Below, in pieces: positions 52,146-61,270 of a stretch of DNA of 64,000 bases (its first letter is position 1; each line of letters opens with the position of its first letter). Source of the DNA: Vibrio tasmaniensis (GTDB lineage Bacteria; Pseudomonadota; Gammaproteobacteria; Enterobacterales; Vibrionaceae); NCBI RefSeq assembly GCF_024347635.1, contig NZ_AP025510.1, positions 1,178,001 to 1,242,000 on the forward strand. The letters are read 5' to 3'. A program made the translations under genes and the position numbers. The notes beneath the pieces are model-generated. The model was not told the origin of the DNA. It ran no database searches and saw only the letters and a program-made list of their open reading frames with translations.

Positions 52146-52967
52146 ATGAACCTATCGACACCGGTTGAATCCAACATTACCTCTCGACTAAATGGAAGTC
52201 ATCTTAAACTTGCGTACGAGAATCGCGTTATTTGTGAAAATCTAGAACTTCATATTCCTGAAGGTAAATTTACGGTCATTGTCGGACCTAATGGATGCGG
52301 AAAGTCGACCTTATTGAGAAGCTTATGCCGTTTGTTGAAACCTTATAAAGGCCAAATTTGTCTAGATGGTCAGAATATTCAAAAGGTACCGGCTAAAGAG
52401 TTGGCGAGAGAGTTGGGGTTACTTCCGCAAAGTTCACAAGCTCCAGAAGGGATTCGAGTTGTTGATTTGGTGGCAAGAGGTCGCTACCCGCATCAAAAAC
52501 TGTTTAAGCAGTGGAGCTTAGATGACCAAGAAGCGGTCTTCCAAGCGATGGAGGATACTGGTGTCACCGATTTGGCCGAGAGGCAGGTCGATGAACTCTC
52601 AGGAGGTCAGAAACAACGAGTTTGGATCGCCATGGTATTAGCACAAAAGACACCGATAGTATTGCTTGATGAGCCGACAACTTATTTGGACGTCGCACAC
52701 CAGATCGATTTGTTGGAGTTGTTTCGTCGTCTTAATCGAAAAAACAAACACACTATTGTTGCCGTGCTGCATGATTTGAATCAAGCCTGTCGCTATGCGG
52801 ATCACCTGATTGCATTTGCTGGTGGCGAAATTGTCGCACAAGGCGAACCTAAGTCTTTAATTGACGCCAAACTCGTTAAGCAAGTCTTTGGCTTAGATAG
52901 CGTTATTATTGATGATCCTGTAAGTCATACTCCATTGATTGTGCCTCTGGGGAAGTCACTAACATGA
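52146..52967 (+). CDS. Siderophore ABC transporter ATPase (FepC-like)
   Basis: 273 residues. Walker A is GPNGCGKST (about 48-56), the Q-loop lies in LLPQSSQAPEG, the signature is LSGGQKQRVWIAMVLAQ, Walker B IVLLDEPTTYLD, and the H-loop is in VAVLHDLNQ. It powers the two preceding permeases. It is separated from them by 365 bp of apparently relic DNA. Confidence 0.95.
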   Translation: MNLSTPVESNITSRLNGSHLKLAYENRVICENLELHIPEGKFTVIVGPNGCGKSTLLRSLCRLLKPYKGQICLDGQNIQKVPAKELARELGLLPQSSQAPEGIRVVDLVARGRYPHQKLFKQWSLDDQEAVFQAMEDTGVTDLAERQVDELSGGQKQRVWIAMVLAQKTPIVLLDEPTTYLDVAHQIDLLELFRRLNRKNKHTIVAVLHDLNQACRYADHLIAFAGGEIVAQGEPKSLIDAKLVKQVFGLDSVIIDDPVSHTPLIVPLGKSLT

Positions 52968-53149
52968 CTTTTTTGTCAGGCTTGATTAAATCCGTGGAAA
53001 TTGTTTGCATATATTTCTAAGTCTTTTTGCACCTAATTGTCGACTATTGGTATTATTTTGGGTTCATGTGCCTTTTTCTTAAGATACATCTTGTTGATAT
53101 CATTTATTTTTTTTAGCATGTAACTAAGAGAAATGGATTAGAGGCTCTA

Positions 53150-54181
53150 ATGATAATCTGGTTACAACTCAAACGTTGGGTCAAAGCGAATATCTTTGTT
53201 TTGAATGGTAAAAACCTACTGTTTACTTTCCTCGGCTACGTGTTTTTATCGTGGTCGACATTGTATTTAGCGGGTGAGACGGACTTAACTAACTCGTTTA
53301 CTACATTTGCATACTATTTAGTCGTGACGGCTTCTACAGTTGGTTATGGCGATTTGTCACCGACGACGGAAGCGGGGCGATGGATTGTTATTCTGTTTGT
53401 TATTCCAGGAGGACTCAGCCTTTTCGCTGCTTTACTGGGTAAAGTGGCAACAGAAGGTGTTGAATATTGGCGAGCGGGCTTGTTAGGTAAAAGGAGAGTG
53501 AGAGTGGAAAACCACATTTTGATGTTGGGGTGGAATGAACAAAGAACAATTCATCTTATCCGTATGCTGCAACATGAAGAAACGGGCAAGCGACCAATCG
53601 TATTATGTACGCGTTCTGATATCGAAAATCCGTTACCCGGTGAGATCAATTTCGTTAAGGTAAACAGCTACACCGATGGCAAAGAGATGGAGAAAACGGG
53701 TATTGAGTCAGCCAGCTGTATTCTGATTGATAACCCAGAAGACGACATCACGCTATCAGCAGCGCTCTATTGTGCGAACCGAAACCCTAAAGCCCACCTT
53801 TTGGTTTACTTTAAAGACGAGGCGTTGAGCGATTTATTGCATCAACATTGCCCAAATTCTGAATGTATTCCGGCAGTGGGTGCCGAAATGCTAGCAAAAG
53901 CTGCGGTTGACCCTGGCTCAAGTGCGCTTCATCAAGAGCTCTTAAGCTCAACCAGAGGTATGACACAGTATTCGACGTATTACCCTAAAGATGCCGAACC
54001 TGTAACCGTCGCACCTATTTTCTCTGTATTTAAAGAGAAGTACAAAGCAACGCTGATCGCGATTGATACGGGAAGTGGTATAGAGCTTAATCCGGAGTTA
54101 GATCAAGTTGTCAGCAGCGGCACTAAGTTGTTTTACATTGCCGATGAGCGAATTGATCATTTCGATTGGAAAGGCTTTTAG
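53150..54181 (+). CDS. Two-helix potassium channel with cytoplasmic RCK-like domain
   Basis: 343 residues, with AGAGG before ATG 53150. TM1 is at about 22-41, the pore helix and selectivity filter TVGYGD at residues 63-68, TM2 at about 78-97. The C-terminal region (about 115-335) has the TrkA-N/RCK-C layout. Its first strand-turn reads ILMLGWNEQR in place of a GxGxxG nucleotide loop, so the usual NAD-binding glycine motif is absent. Related channels conduct K+. Gating ligand unknown. Confidence 0.88.
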   Translation: MIIWLQLKRWVKANIFVLNGKNLLFTFLGYVFLSWSTLYLAGETDLTNSFTTFAYYLVVTASTVGYGDLSPTTEAGRWIVILFVIPGGLSLFAALLGKVATEGVEYWRAGLLGKRRVRVENHILMLGWNEQRTIHLIRMLQHEETGKRPIVLCTRSDIENPLPGEINFVKVNSYTDGKEMEKTGIESASCILIDNPEDDITLSAALYCANRNPKAHLLVYFKDEALSDLLHQHCPNSECIPAVGAEMLAKAAVDPGSSALHQELLSSTRGMTQYSTYYPKDAEPVTVAPIFSVFKEKYKATLIAIDTGSGIELNPELDQVVSSGTKLFYIADERIDHFDWKGF

Positions 54182-54209
54182 ACGGTTAGTTTGTGTCACC
54201 TGAAACGAA

Positions 54210-54234
54210 AGAAGGCCTCATTGTGAGGCCTTCT
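54210..54234. terminator. Hairpin between convergent genes at 54.2 kb
   Basis: A perfect AGAAGGCCTCA/TGAGGCCTTCT stem with a three-base loop. The T-tract is short on both sides. Confidence 0.65.
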
Positions 54235-54307
54235 TACTATCGTTCGATATAGCGTAGCTTATTTCTCTTATTTCTTTTATATCTCTAGCATTAAAGATAA
54301 TAGAAAA

Positions 54308-54877
54308 TTATTGAGCTTCGGCTAATGCGATACCGCGTTGCGTTAACCCGCAAAGCATCACAGGCACAGCGTTAAAGATCTCTTCAAATTGCTCAAGGCC
54401 TTCGATGCCTTGTTCTGCAAGCGTAGCAATGGACGTTTCTGGATCGTAAAGCATGCTTAGTGAAAGCAACACGCCGCCGACCAGTGCGTTGTCTTCGCTG
54501 TCTTCTGGCATCAGTGTTTCCCAATCATCACGGGCAATCTGCCAGCCTTGAAGTAAGCCTTCACAAAAATCGCGAGCTGCTGTATTTACAACTTCTGCAT
54601 CATCTAATTGGCAAGCTTCAGGCCATACCCACGTACCTTCGATCAGCTCTGGGCGGGTTTTGTTCCAAAGCGCGATGATAACTTCAATGTAGCTTTCCAG
54701 TTGTTCACCGTCGGTAAAAGGCGCGACTTCTTCGCCACCCCAAAGGAACGGAAGCCATTCATGAGGGGTTAACACATTTGGAGCGGCTGCCATTGCAGTG
54801 ACAAAGCCCATGGTTTTGTGTTCTGTGATTAGCTTTCCTTCCAACTCTGGAAGCGCAAGAATATCTTGTAAAGTCAA
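54308..54877 (-). CDS. YecA/UPF0149 family protein
   Basis: 189 residues from TTG 54877; no better start is in frame nearby. The helical UPF0149 domain is recognisable: GFVTAMAAAPNVLTPHEWLPFLWGG (about 24-48), then FCEGLLQGWQIARDDWETL. The SEC-C zinc motif that ends E. coli YecA is absent. Function unknown. Confidence 0.8.
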   Translation of the reverse strand: MTLQDILALPELEGKLITEHKTMGFVTAMAAAPNVLTPHEWLPFLWGGEEVAPFTDGEQLESYIEVIIALWNKTRPELIEGTWVWPEACQLDDAEVVNTAARDFCEGLLQGWQIARDDWETLMPEDSEDNALVGGVLLSLSMLYDPETSIATLAEQGIEGLEQFEEIFNAVPVMLCGLTQRGIALAEAQ

Positions 54878-55015
54878 AGTGAGGTACCGTAAAAGGGAAC
54901 ATATTTGCGCTTATAGTACCAATGAACTTGCGCCAATCAAGCTTCAATCTAAAAACGCTTGATGTCATTAGTAATAAACACTAGGTTAAACACAAAAGAA
55001 AATAACAAGATAATT

Positions 55016-57505
55016 ATGCAAATACGGTCGTCTCTTAAGAAAAAAAGTATGGTAGCGCTTGGTGTGTACCTCGCGATGTTCATTGCCATTGTCGGTAGTG
55101 TGACGTATTACGTCGTAGAATCTCCTGTACGCGCTAAGCTGCAACAAAACCTCGACTTACGTACACAACTGTTATCGGAATTGATTACAGAGCCCCTCAG
55201 TAGCTCTCAAGGTTTTGTAGATAGCTTGGTTGGCTTCGCTCAGGCACAACGTCGCGATACTGATGTTATACCGTTATTTATTAAGTCAATGTTGGCGGCG
55301 AGTGATGATACGATCGTCAGCGCAGGTATTTGGCCAGAACCGCATACATTGGATTCGAATAAAATTCTAAACAGTTATTTTTTCAACAAAGCTGATGATG
55401 GTGAGATTGACCAGCTCTTTTCTTATAACAACCCCAAAAATGCGCCTTATCAAAACGAATATTGGTATACATCGGTAGTAAATAAAGAACAGGGAACTAT
55501 TGCATGGAGCAATGTGTATATTGACCCATATACACATGTTCAAATGATCACCGCATCTTCACCTTACTATTACGATGGCACCTTTGCAGGTGTTGCGACG
55601 GTGGACCTCTCGCTTGAAGAGTTGCTTGGCTTTATTAAGAACCATGCGGAAGTGTACAACCTTGGTATTACTCTAAGAGACAAACTCAACCAAGTGTTGG
55701 TTTCTCATAACTTCAATCTCGTTGAAGGGATCTATATTAGTAGTAATCAATTTGGAGAGTTTGGGTGGCAAGTGGATGTCGTCAACTCAAAATCACGGGT
55801 CGCTGACGAAGTGTTTCGTCAGGTAATGAGCGTTGAAGGCGGTATTGTGCCGCTGTTGTTATTGTGTGTGATGGCCGGTTATTACTTATTGAACCGCTAT
55901 TTGATAAGCCCAATCACAACGATTGCCGCCCAAGTTGATAGTTCTAAAGCGGGTGAGATCATCGATGTTGACTACTCAAGTGATGATGAAATTGGTCACT
56001 TAATCAAAACCTTCAACGAAAAAACCATCTATCTCGAAGCTGAGAAGGTTAAAGCTCAAGCATCAACCAATGCCAAAACGGCCTTTCTTGCGACCTTGTC
56101 ACACGAAATTCGTACCCCGATGAATGGTGTATTAGGGACGGCCCAGATCTTACTGAAAACCCCTTTGAGCACTGAGCAAGAGAAGCATCTAAAGAGCCTG
56201 TATGATTCGGGTGATCATATGATGACGTTACTCAATGAGATCTTGGATTTTTCAAAGATAGAGCAAGGCAGGTTAGATCTGGATGAGACTCGATTCCCGC
56301 TTGATTCAATCATAGGTAGTATCAACAGTGTCTATTACACCTTGTCTTCCGAGAAAGGGCTTCAATTCAAAGTTTACTCCGAAGTGCCTTCTGACCGTTG
56401 GTACTTCTCAGACAAAGCACGTCTTCGCCAAATTCTGTTTAACCTCTTAAACAACGCCGTTAAGTTCACCTCTCGAGGCTTTGTCGAGGTGTACCTTAAA
56501 GAAGTCGTAGAAGGGAGTGATACCTACCTTAGTATTCGAGTTCGCGACACAGGTATTGGTATATCTAAAGAAGCACAAAAACGTATTTTTAAACCGTTTG
56601 AACAAGCGGAGTCTTCGACCACGAGGCGCTTCGGCGGTACTGGTCTCGGGTTAGCGATTGTGAAGAAAATTGCCCAGTTGATGGAGGGCAGTATTAGCGT
56701 CACCAGCGAAGAAGGGATAGGTACCAGCTTCGATGTTCGCTTGAAGATTAAGCCTTGCCAGCCTGGCGAAATAGAGAGCTTGCCACATAAGAAGTTAGAT
56801 TACTCTGGCTTGAAGGTACTGATTGTCGAGGATAACAGAACCAATACCGTCATCATTGAAACCTTTATGAGCAGTAAAGGCTTTACTTGTAAGAGTGTCG
56901 AAAATGGTGAACTTGCGATACAAGCCGTGGTGGCCGAACGCTTTGATTTGATTCTGATGGATAACCATATGCCAGTGATGGACGGTGTTGAATCAACCAC
57001 GGCTATTCGTGCTTTGATCGGCGAGATATCATCGGTACTGGTGTTTGGTTGTACGGCTGATGTTTTTAAAGAGACTCGCGAACGTATGCTTGGTGCGGGG
57101 GTGGATTATATTATTGCCAAGCCGATTGATGAGCGTGAGTTGGATGATGCGTTGTTCCGCTATTCGAACAAGCTTTACCAATACCATGAAGTTAAAGCTC
57201 ATGATCTTGATAGCCCGGATGTTGAAAAACATGATTCGAAAAGTAACAGCGAGTCATTACCTAAACCTGATCTGCGAAACAAAGATAACACCGAAGAGCT
57301 ACTTGTCACGCTGTACGTAGCGCTCGAAGATAATAACCTATCGCTGATTAAGTCTGCCTTAGAGAGCTTGCGTGTTCATGCTGAACCTATGAATAACGCA
57401 GAACTTACATCTCAAGTTGATAAAGCCTTAGAACAGGTTTCTTTAGGTTCTACTCCTGAACAAGAGATCATTAATACCATTACTGTAAATCTTCCTATGG
57501 CATAG
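55016..57505 (+). CDS. Hybrid sensor histidine kinase with Cache sensor and receiver domain
   Basis: 829 residues from ATG 55016. The frame reaches TTG 54959 or ATG 54962, but these would put 19 polar residues before TM1. TM1 is at about 12-33. The periplasmic dCache domain follows (...WYTSVVNKEQGTIAWSNVYIDPY...GVATVDLSLEEL), then TM2 at about 262-282 and HAMP. HisKA has FLATLSHEIRTPMNG; HATPase has NLLNNAVKF, DTGIGI and GGTGLGLAI. The receiver has Asp in DLILMDNHMPVMDG and Lys in IIAKPI. The last 100 or so residues are helical without an HxxKG phosphotransfer motif, so the output partner must be a separate protein. Confidence 0.92.
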   Translation: MQIRSSLKKKSMVALGVYLAMFIAIVGSVTYYVVESPVRAKLQQNLDLRTQLLSELITEPLSSSQGFVDSLVGFAQAQRRDTDVIPLFIKSMLAASDDTIVSAGIWPEPHTLDSNKILNSYFFNKADDGEIDQLFSYNNPKNAPYQNEYWYTSVVNKEQGTIAWSNVYIDPYTHVQMITASSPYYYDGTFAGVATVDLSLEELLGFIKNHAEVYNLGITLRDKLNQVLVSHNFNLVEGIYISSNQFGEFGWQVDVVNSKSRVADEVFRQVMSVEGGIVPLLLLCVMAGYYLLNRYLISPITTIAAQVDSSKAGEIIDVDYSSDDEIGHLIKTFNEKTIYLEAEKVKAQASTNAKTAFLATLSHEIRTPMNGVLGTAQILLKTPLSTEQEKHLKSLYDSGDHMMTLLNEILDFSKIEQGRLDLDETRFPLDSIIGSINSVYYTLSSEKGLQFKVYSEVPSDRWYFSDKARLRQILFNLLNNAVKFTSRGFVEVYLKEVVEGSDTYLSIRVRDTGIGISKEAQKRIFKPFEQAESSTTRRFGGTGLGLAIVKKIAQLMEGSISVTSEEGIGTSFDVRLKIKPCQPGEIESLPHKKLDYSGLKVLIVEDNRTNTVIIETFMSSKGFTCKSVENGELAIQAVVAERFDLILMDNHMPVMDGVESTTAIRALIGEISSVLVFGCTADVFKETRERMLGAGVDYIIAKPIDERELDDALFRYSNKLYQYHEVKAHDLDSPDVEKHDSKSNSESLPKPDLRNKDNTEELLVTLYVALEDNNLSLIKSALESLRVHAEPMNNAELTSQVDKALEQVSLGSTPEQEIINTITVNLPMA

Positions 57506-57753
57506 GTGTTGTTTAATTACATAAATGCAGTGGCTATATGATTGAAATTTGACCGGTGTGTGTTTTTTTGGTGGAAATGACTGCTTTCAAAGTGGTTTTT
57601 GGTTGTTAATTTACGACTTTATTTTTAATTTGGAATGTATGACTACTAATCTTGTGATTTAATAGCGATATTATCTGGCAAGGTGCTTATGTGCCTTGTT
57701 TATGTGTTGTTAAATCACTAATTAAGCAGTGATATATTTTAGGTTTATCATCA

Positions 57754-58203
57754 ATGAAGTCTCGTGGTCCATTTTGTATTCGAAACGCCGCTGCGGATAC
57801 ATTTGCTATGGTCGTTTTCTGTTTTATTTCTGGCATGATCGTAGAAGTGTTTATTTCTGGTATGACATTTGAGCAGTCTCTTGCCTCTCGAACGTTATCT
57901 ATTCCGGTAAACATCGCTATCGCATGGCCTTATGGAGTCTTTCGTGATTGGTTCCTGCGCAATGGTGCAAAGCTTTCACAAAGCTCATTGATGAAAAACT
58001 TGTCTGACTTGGTGGCGTACGTGTTATTCCAGTCACCTGTGTATGCCGGTATCTTATTGGCGGTTGGTGCTTCAAGCGACCAGATTGTTACGGCTGTAAC
58101 TAGTAATGCGGTTATCTCATGCGGTATGGGCGTGCTGTACGGTTACTTCTTAGATATGTGCCGAAAATGGTTCCGAGTTCCGGGCTATTACCAACAAGCA
58201 TAA
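57754..58203 (+). CDS. alaE: L-alanine exporter AlaE
   Basis: 149 residues, four membrane helices. [28 protein letters not shown] at the N-terminus, [21 protein letters not shown] in the middle and [20 protein letters not shown] at the end match AlaE. It exports excess L-alanine by a proton-driven mechanism in E. coli. It stands alone, with 248 bp of unremarkable DNA before it. Confidence 0.92.
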   Translation: MKSRGPFCIRNAAADTFAMVVFCFISGMIVEVFISGMTFEQSLASRTLSIPVNIAIAWPYGVFRDWFLRNGAKLSQSSLMKNLSDLVAYVLFQSPVYAGILLAVGASSDQIVTAVTSNAVISCGMGVLYGYFLDMCRKWFRVPGYYQQA

Positions 58204-58365
58204 ATACAGCGAAATAATGAAATGTGGTTTGTTTTTGATCTAATGAGTTAATTTGTAATCGAACAAACTGAAAAAGGCACTTTTTTTGATAATGCCTCTT
58301 GACCAAAGCAAGCAGAATCAATAAAGTAGCGCCTCGTTGAGTGACAAGCTCAACACAAAATTTGT

Positions 58366-58456
58366 GGAAGGATGGCTGAGTGGCTTAAGGCGCTCGCCTG
58401 GAAAGCGAGTATACGTTTATAGCGTATCTGGGGTTCAAATCCCCATCCTTCCACCA
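58366..58456 (+). tRNA. tRNA-Ser (GGA anticodon)
   Basis: A 91-base tRNA including an encoded CCA. Acceptor GGAAGGA pairs with TCCTTCC. The D arm is GCTGAGTGGCTTAAGGC. The anticodon stem CTCGC/GCGAG holds the loop CTGGAAA, so the anticodon is GGA. The long variable arm TATACGTTTATAGCGTATC identifies a class II serine tRNA. The T arm is TGGGG-TTCAAAT-CCCCA. The discriminator base reads A rather than the usual G of serine tRNAs. Confidence 0.95.
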
Positions 58457-58462
58457 CTATTC

Positions 58463-58493
58463 AAAACCCTAGCAGAAATGCTGGGGTTTTCTC
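58463..58493 (+). terminator. Terminator after tRNA-Ser
   Basis: AAAACCCTAGCA/TGCTGGGGTTTT with a GAAA loop; the 3' arm ends in T4. Confidence 0.8.
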
Positions 58494-58513
58494 GTTTAAG
58501 AGCATCTATATTT

Positions 58514-58547
58514 TATCTCTATCTCTATCTCTATCTCTATCTCTATC
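58514..58547 (+). repeat. TATCTC hexamer tandem array
   Basis: Five consecutive TATCTC units followed by TATC, 20 bases after the tRNA terminator, in non-coding DNA. Confidence 0.92.
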
Positions 58548-58789
58548 CCAAAGTCTTTTGGCTATTTCTGGTTACTTACTGCGCTTGGTATAAATTAGGA
58601 TTCTGTAAGCTCTTTCCATCTGTTTATCAAGAGTAGATCGAATGAACGAGCATGAGCCTTCAACAGCCTTGAAGTGACTCGGTGCACAAGTTAGCGAGTG
58701 TAAGCACGTTCTTGATAAATTGGGATACATGTTAACCGCCAATTTGTGAGACGCTTGATTTAGTGTCAGTCGAATCACAAGGAAGTTGA
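58548..58789 (+). other. Intergenic region upstream of the LysR gene
   Basis: About 240 bp with no recognisable gene. It should contain the promoter of the LysR regulator; no clear box was identified. Confidence 0.4.
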
Positions 58790-59716
58790 ATGCATCACTT
58801 TAATATCCGCGCTCTTGAGTATTTAAACGCGTTGTCTAAGTATGGCTCACTGCGTAAGGCATCCAAGATGATGAATGTTGACCCTGCTGCGATGAGTAGA
58901 ATGCTGACACAGCTCGAAGCGCAAGCGGAAATGAAAGTGTGGGAGCGTAACAACCGCCAATCACTGTTAACTGAAGCGGGTAATGAGCTGTTGAATTACT
59001 ACCGTTCTATTGTTCGTGGAGAAGCCGTAGTGCTTGCTCGGCTAACCAAGCTCAAAAACCTTAAAGGAGGCAATGTTAGTATTGCCATCGGTGAAGGGTT
59101 TATTACCAACTTGGTGTCAAAGCCGATGCAAACCTTCATGGCACGTTATCCTGATATTAACCTATCTATAGAGATTGCTGGTGCATTGGACGCGGTCAAG
59201 ATGTTGGAAGATCAACAGATAGACTTTGCAATAACCTATGCTTCAGCACCGCACCCCAAACTACACTCCCACGTTGAACGCAGCCATCCGCTGGAATTGA
59301 TTGCTCCCAAAGGGCACTTCCTTACGATGAAAAGTGCACCAGTGACACTGCGAGATATTAAAGGCGCTTCTCTCGCCTTAATCGATAACTCGACCGGGAT
59401 GGGGAGGCTGGTAAAGCAGGCCGAACAAATTTCCCATCTTATCTTGCAGCCAAAGCTTCAAACCAATTCGGTAACCGCACTTACTAACTTTGTCTCAGCA
59501 GGATTAGGCGTGACCTTTATGCCCAAACTCACCGTGATTGATGAGATAAAGTCAGGACAGATCGAAGTGGTTGCGACCGAGTTGGAGATGCTATCGAAGG
59601 CGACGGTTAAGGTTCAATCTTTGAAAGGTCGTGCACTCACGCTACAGGCAGAAACCTTGTTAGATTTCTTACTTGAAAATGCCACTTTCTTGAGTCATGA
59701 CGCCTACAATATCTAG
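58790..59716 (+). CDS. LysR-family transcriptional regulator
   Basis: 308 residues. The N-terminal winged helix-turn-helix (about 5-62) has LEYLNALSKYGSLRKASKMMNVDPAAMSRMLTQLE. The effector domain (about 92-290) has FMARYPDINLSIEIAGALDAVKMLEDQQIDFAI and a C-terminal GLGVTFMPKL. It precedes dadA in the same direction with 223 bp between, so it may control dadA; this is inferred from position only. Confidence 0.9.
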   Translation: MHHFNIRALEYLNALSKYGSLRKASKMMNVDPAAMSRMLTQLEAQAEMKVWERNNRQSLLTEAGNELLNYYRSIVRGEAVVLARLTKLKNLKGGNVSIAIGEGFITNLVSKPMQTFMARYPDINLSIEIAGALDAVKMLEDQQIDFAITYASAPHPKLHSHVERSHPLELIAPKGHFLTMKSAPVTLRDIKGASLALIDNSTGMGRLVKQAEQISHLILQPKLQTNSVTALTNFVSAGLGVTFMPKLTVIDEIKSGQIEVVATELEMLSKATVKVQSLKGRALTLQAETLLDFLLENATFLSHDAYNI

Positions 59717-59806
59717 GCTTAATCGGTTTATCTAACCATCCCTCCCAAGCTTCCAAATACCGCCAATATCACAGTTCCAAACTTCCGAATTCGTTTCTAA
59801 CTTGAA

Positions 59807-59821
59807 TTGATTTTTTATCAA
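59807..59821. promoter_or_regulatory. 15-bp palindrome upstream of dadA
   Basis: TTGAT-TTTTT-ATCAA is a perfect inverted repeat with a 5-base centre, 119 bp before the dadA start. The spacing differs from the FNR box (4 bases). It could be the site of the neighbouring LysR protein or of Lrp, but nothing proves this. Confidence 0.35.
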
Positions 59822-59939
59822 CGCTCTCGTTATTGTTAAGTCAACACGTGCAGAATAAGTTACAAATCATTAACGAAACGAATTTTGACTGACAGCTGTG
59901 TTCGATAGGTTTGGCTTTGTCGGGCATTAGGAGAAGAGA

Positions 59940-61193
59940 ATGGAAGTTATTGTAATTGGCAGCGGTGTTATTGGGTTGACCAGCGCTTGGTATCTGGCGA
60001 AAGAAGGTCATTCAGTGACGGTTATTGATCGTCAAGACAACAGTGGCAAAGAAACCAGTTTTGCGAATGCAGGGCAGATTTCTTACGGCTATTCCTCACC
60101 ATGGGCAGCACCGGGTATTCCATTAAAAGCGATGAAATGGTTAACCCAAGAGCATGCGCCACTTAAAGTGAAGCCTTCACTTTCTCCTGAATTGGTGTCT
60201 TGGGCGACTAAGATGCTCGCCAACTGCAATGAAGCCAAATATGCAAAGAACAAATCGCGTATGTTGAGAATCGCAAACTATAGCCGAGATTGCCTGACTG
60301 AGCTAAGAACCCGTGAGCAATTGGCTTATGAAGGTAGGCAGAAAGGGACGCTACAAGTGTTTCGAAGCGAGAAGCAATTGGATTTTATTCAGCAAGATAT
60401 GAAGCTGTTGAAAGAGAGTGGGATCGAGCACTCGTTGTTTGACGTTGAGCAGTGCCTATCCATTGAACCCGGTTTAGCTGACGTCAAAGAGAAGTTGGTG
60501 GGTGGGCTCTACTTACCTCATGATGAAACCGGTGATTGCTATCAGTTCTGTTTAACCTTGACTGAGAAAGCCAAGCAACTCGGTGTTAGGTTCGTGTTTG
60601 ATACTGAAGTGGTCAGTTTGAATCATCAGAATCAAACCATCGAGAGTATTACAACGACTCAAGGTGAATTCAAAGCGGATGCTTACGTGGTCGCATCGGG
60701 TAGCTATTCTAGAGACTTGCTCAAGCAAGTGGACTTGTCTATTCCTGTGTACCCAGTGAAAGGGTATTCGCTAACACTGCCGATTGTGAATGCAGATAAG
60801 TCACCAACCTCAACTGTTATGGATGAGACTTACAAAGTGGCGATGACACGTTTTGATGATCGTATTCGTATTGCCGGTACGGCAGAGCTCGCTGGTTTTG
60901 ACTTCCTAATCCCAGAAAAACGTAAAGCCACGATTGATATGGTGATAAAAGATCTATTCCCACAGGGCGGTGACTTTTCAAAAGCTGAATACTGGACTGG
61001 GTTAAGGCCAATGACTCCCGATGGCACGCCTATAATCGGTAAGACACCAATCAAGAACCTCTTTATTAATACGGGTCATGGAACATTGGGTTGGACGATG
61101 GCTTGTGGGTCAGGAAAGCTGTTAGCGAGTGTGGTTAGTGGCTCTGATAGTGATATTAAATCAGACGACTTGAGTATTCATCGCTACATGTAG
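59940..61193 (+). CDS. dadA: D-amino acid dehydrogenase
   Basis: 417 residues, with TAGGAGAAGAG before ATG 59940. A membrane-associated FAD flavoprotein that oxidises D-alanine and other D-amino acids to keto acids. FAD-binding VIVIGSGVIGLTSAWYL is at 3-19. Then come the GKETSFANAGQISYGYSSPWAAPG motif, and C-terminal YWTGLRPMTPDGTPIIG and NTGHGTLGWTMACGSG. No alanine racemase gene (dadX) is adjacent, unlike the enterobacterial operon. Confidence 0.94.
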   Translation: MEVIVIGSGVIGLTSAWYLAKEGHSVTVIDRQDNSGKETSFANAGQISYGYSSPWAAPGIPLKAMKWLTQEHAPLKVKPSLSPELVSWATKMLANCNEAKYAKNKSRMLRIANYSRDCLTELRTREQLAYEGRQKGTLQVFRSEKQLDFIQQDMKLLKESGIEHSLFDVEQCLSIEPGLADVKEKLVGGLYLPHDETGDCYQFCLTLTEKAKQLGVRFVFDTEVVSLNHQNQTIESITTTQGEFKADAYVVASGSYSRDLLKQVDLSIPVYPVKGYSLTLPIVNADKSPTSTVMDETYKVAMTRFDDRIRIAGTAELAGFDFLIPEKRKATIDMVIKDLFPQGGDFSKAEYWTGLRPMTPDGTPIIGKTPIKNLFINTGHGTLGWTMACGSGKLLASVVSGSDSDIKSDDLSIHRYM

Positions 61194-61217
61194 CTCATCA
61201 AAATGCTTGTTCATATA

Positions 61218-61253
61218 AATCAGCCCATGTTTATCATTAAGCATGGGCTGATT
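61218..61253. terminator. Long hairpin between dadA and the dienelactone hydrolase gene
   Basis: A 12-bp stem AATCAGCCCATG/CATGGGCTGATT with a 12-base loop lies between convergent genes. It acts as a likely shared terminator although T-runs are weak. Confidence 0.7.
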
Positions 61254-61270
61254 GAGTTTAGGGTTGCTGC

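Noticed and set aside
58337..58636. Plus-strand open frame of 99 codons over the tRNA
   Set aside because: It runs straight through tRNA-Ser and its terminator, and its Tyr-Leu repeat is just the TATCTC array.
58572..58778. Minus-strand 68-codon frame before the LysR gene
   Set aside because: No recognisable sequence and no start signal; probably chance.
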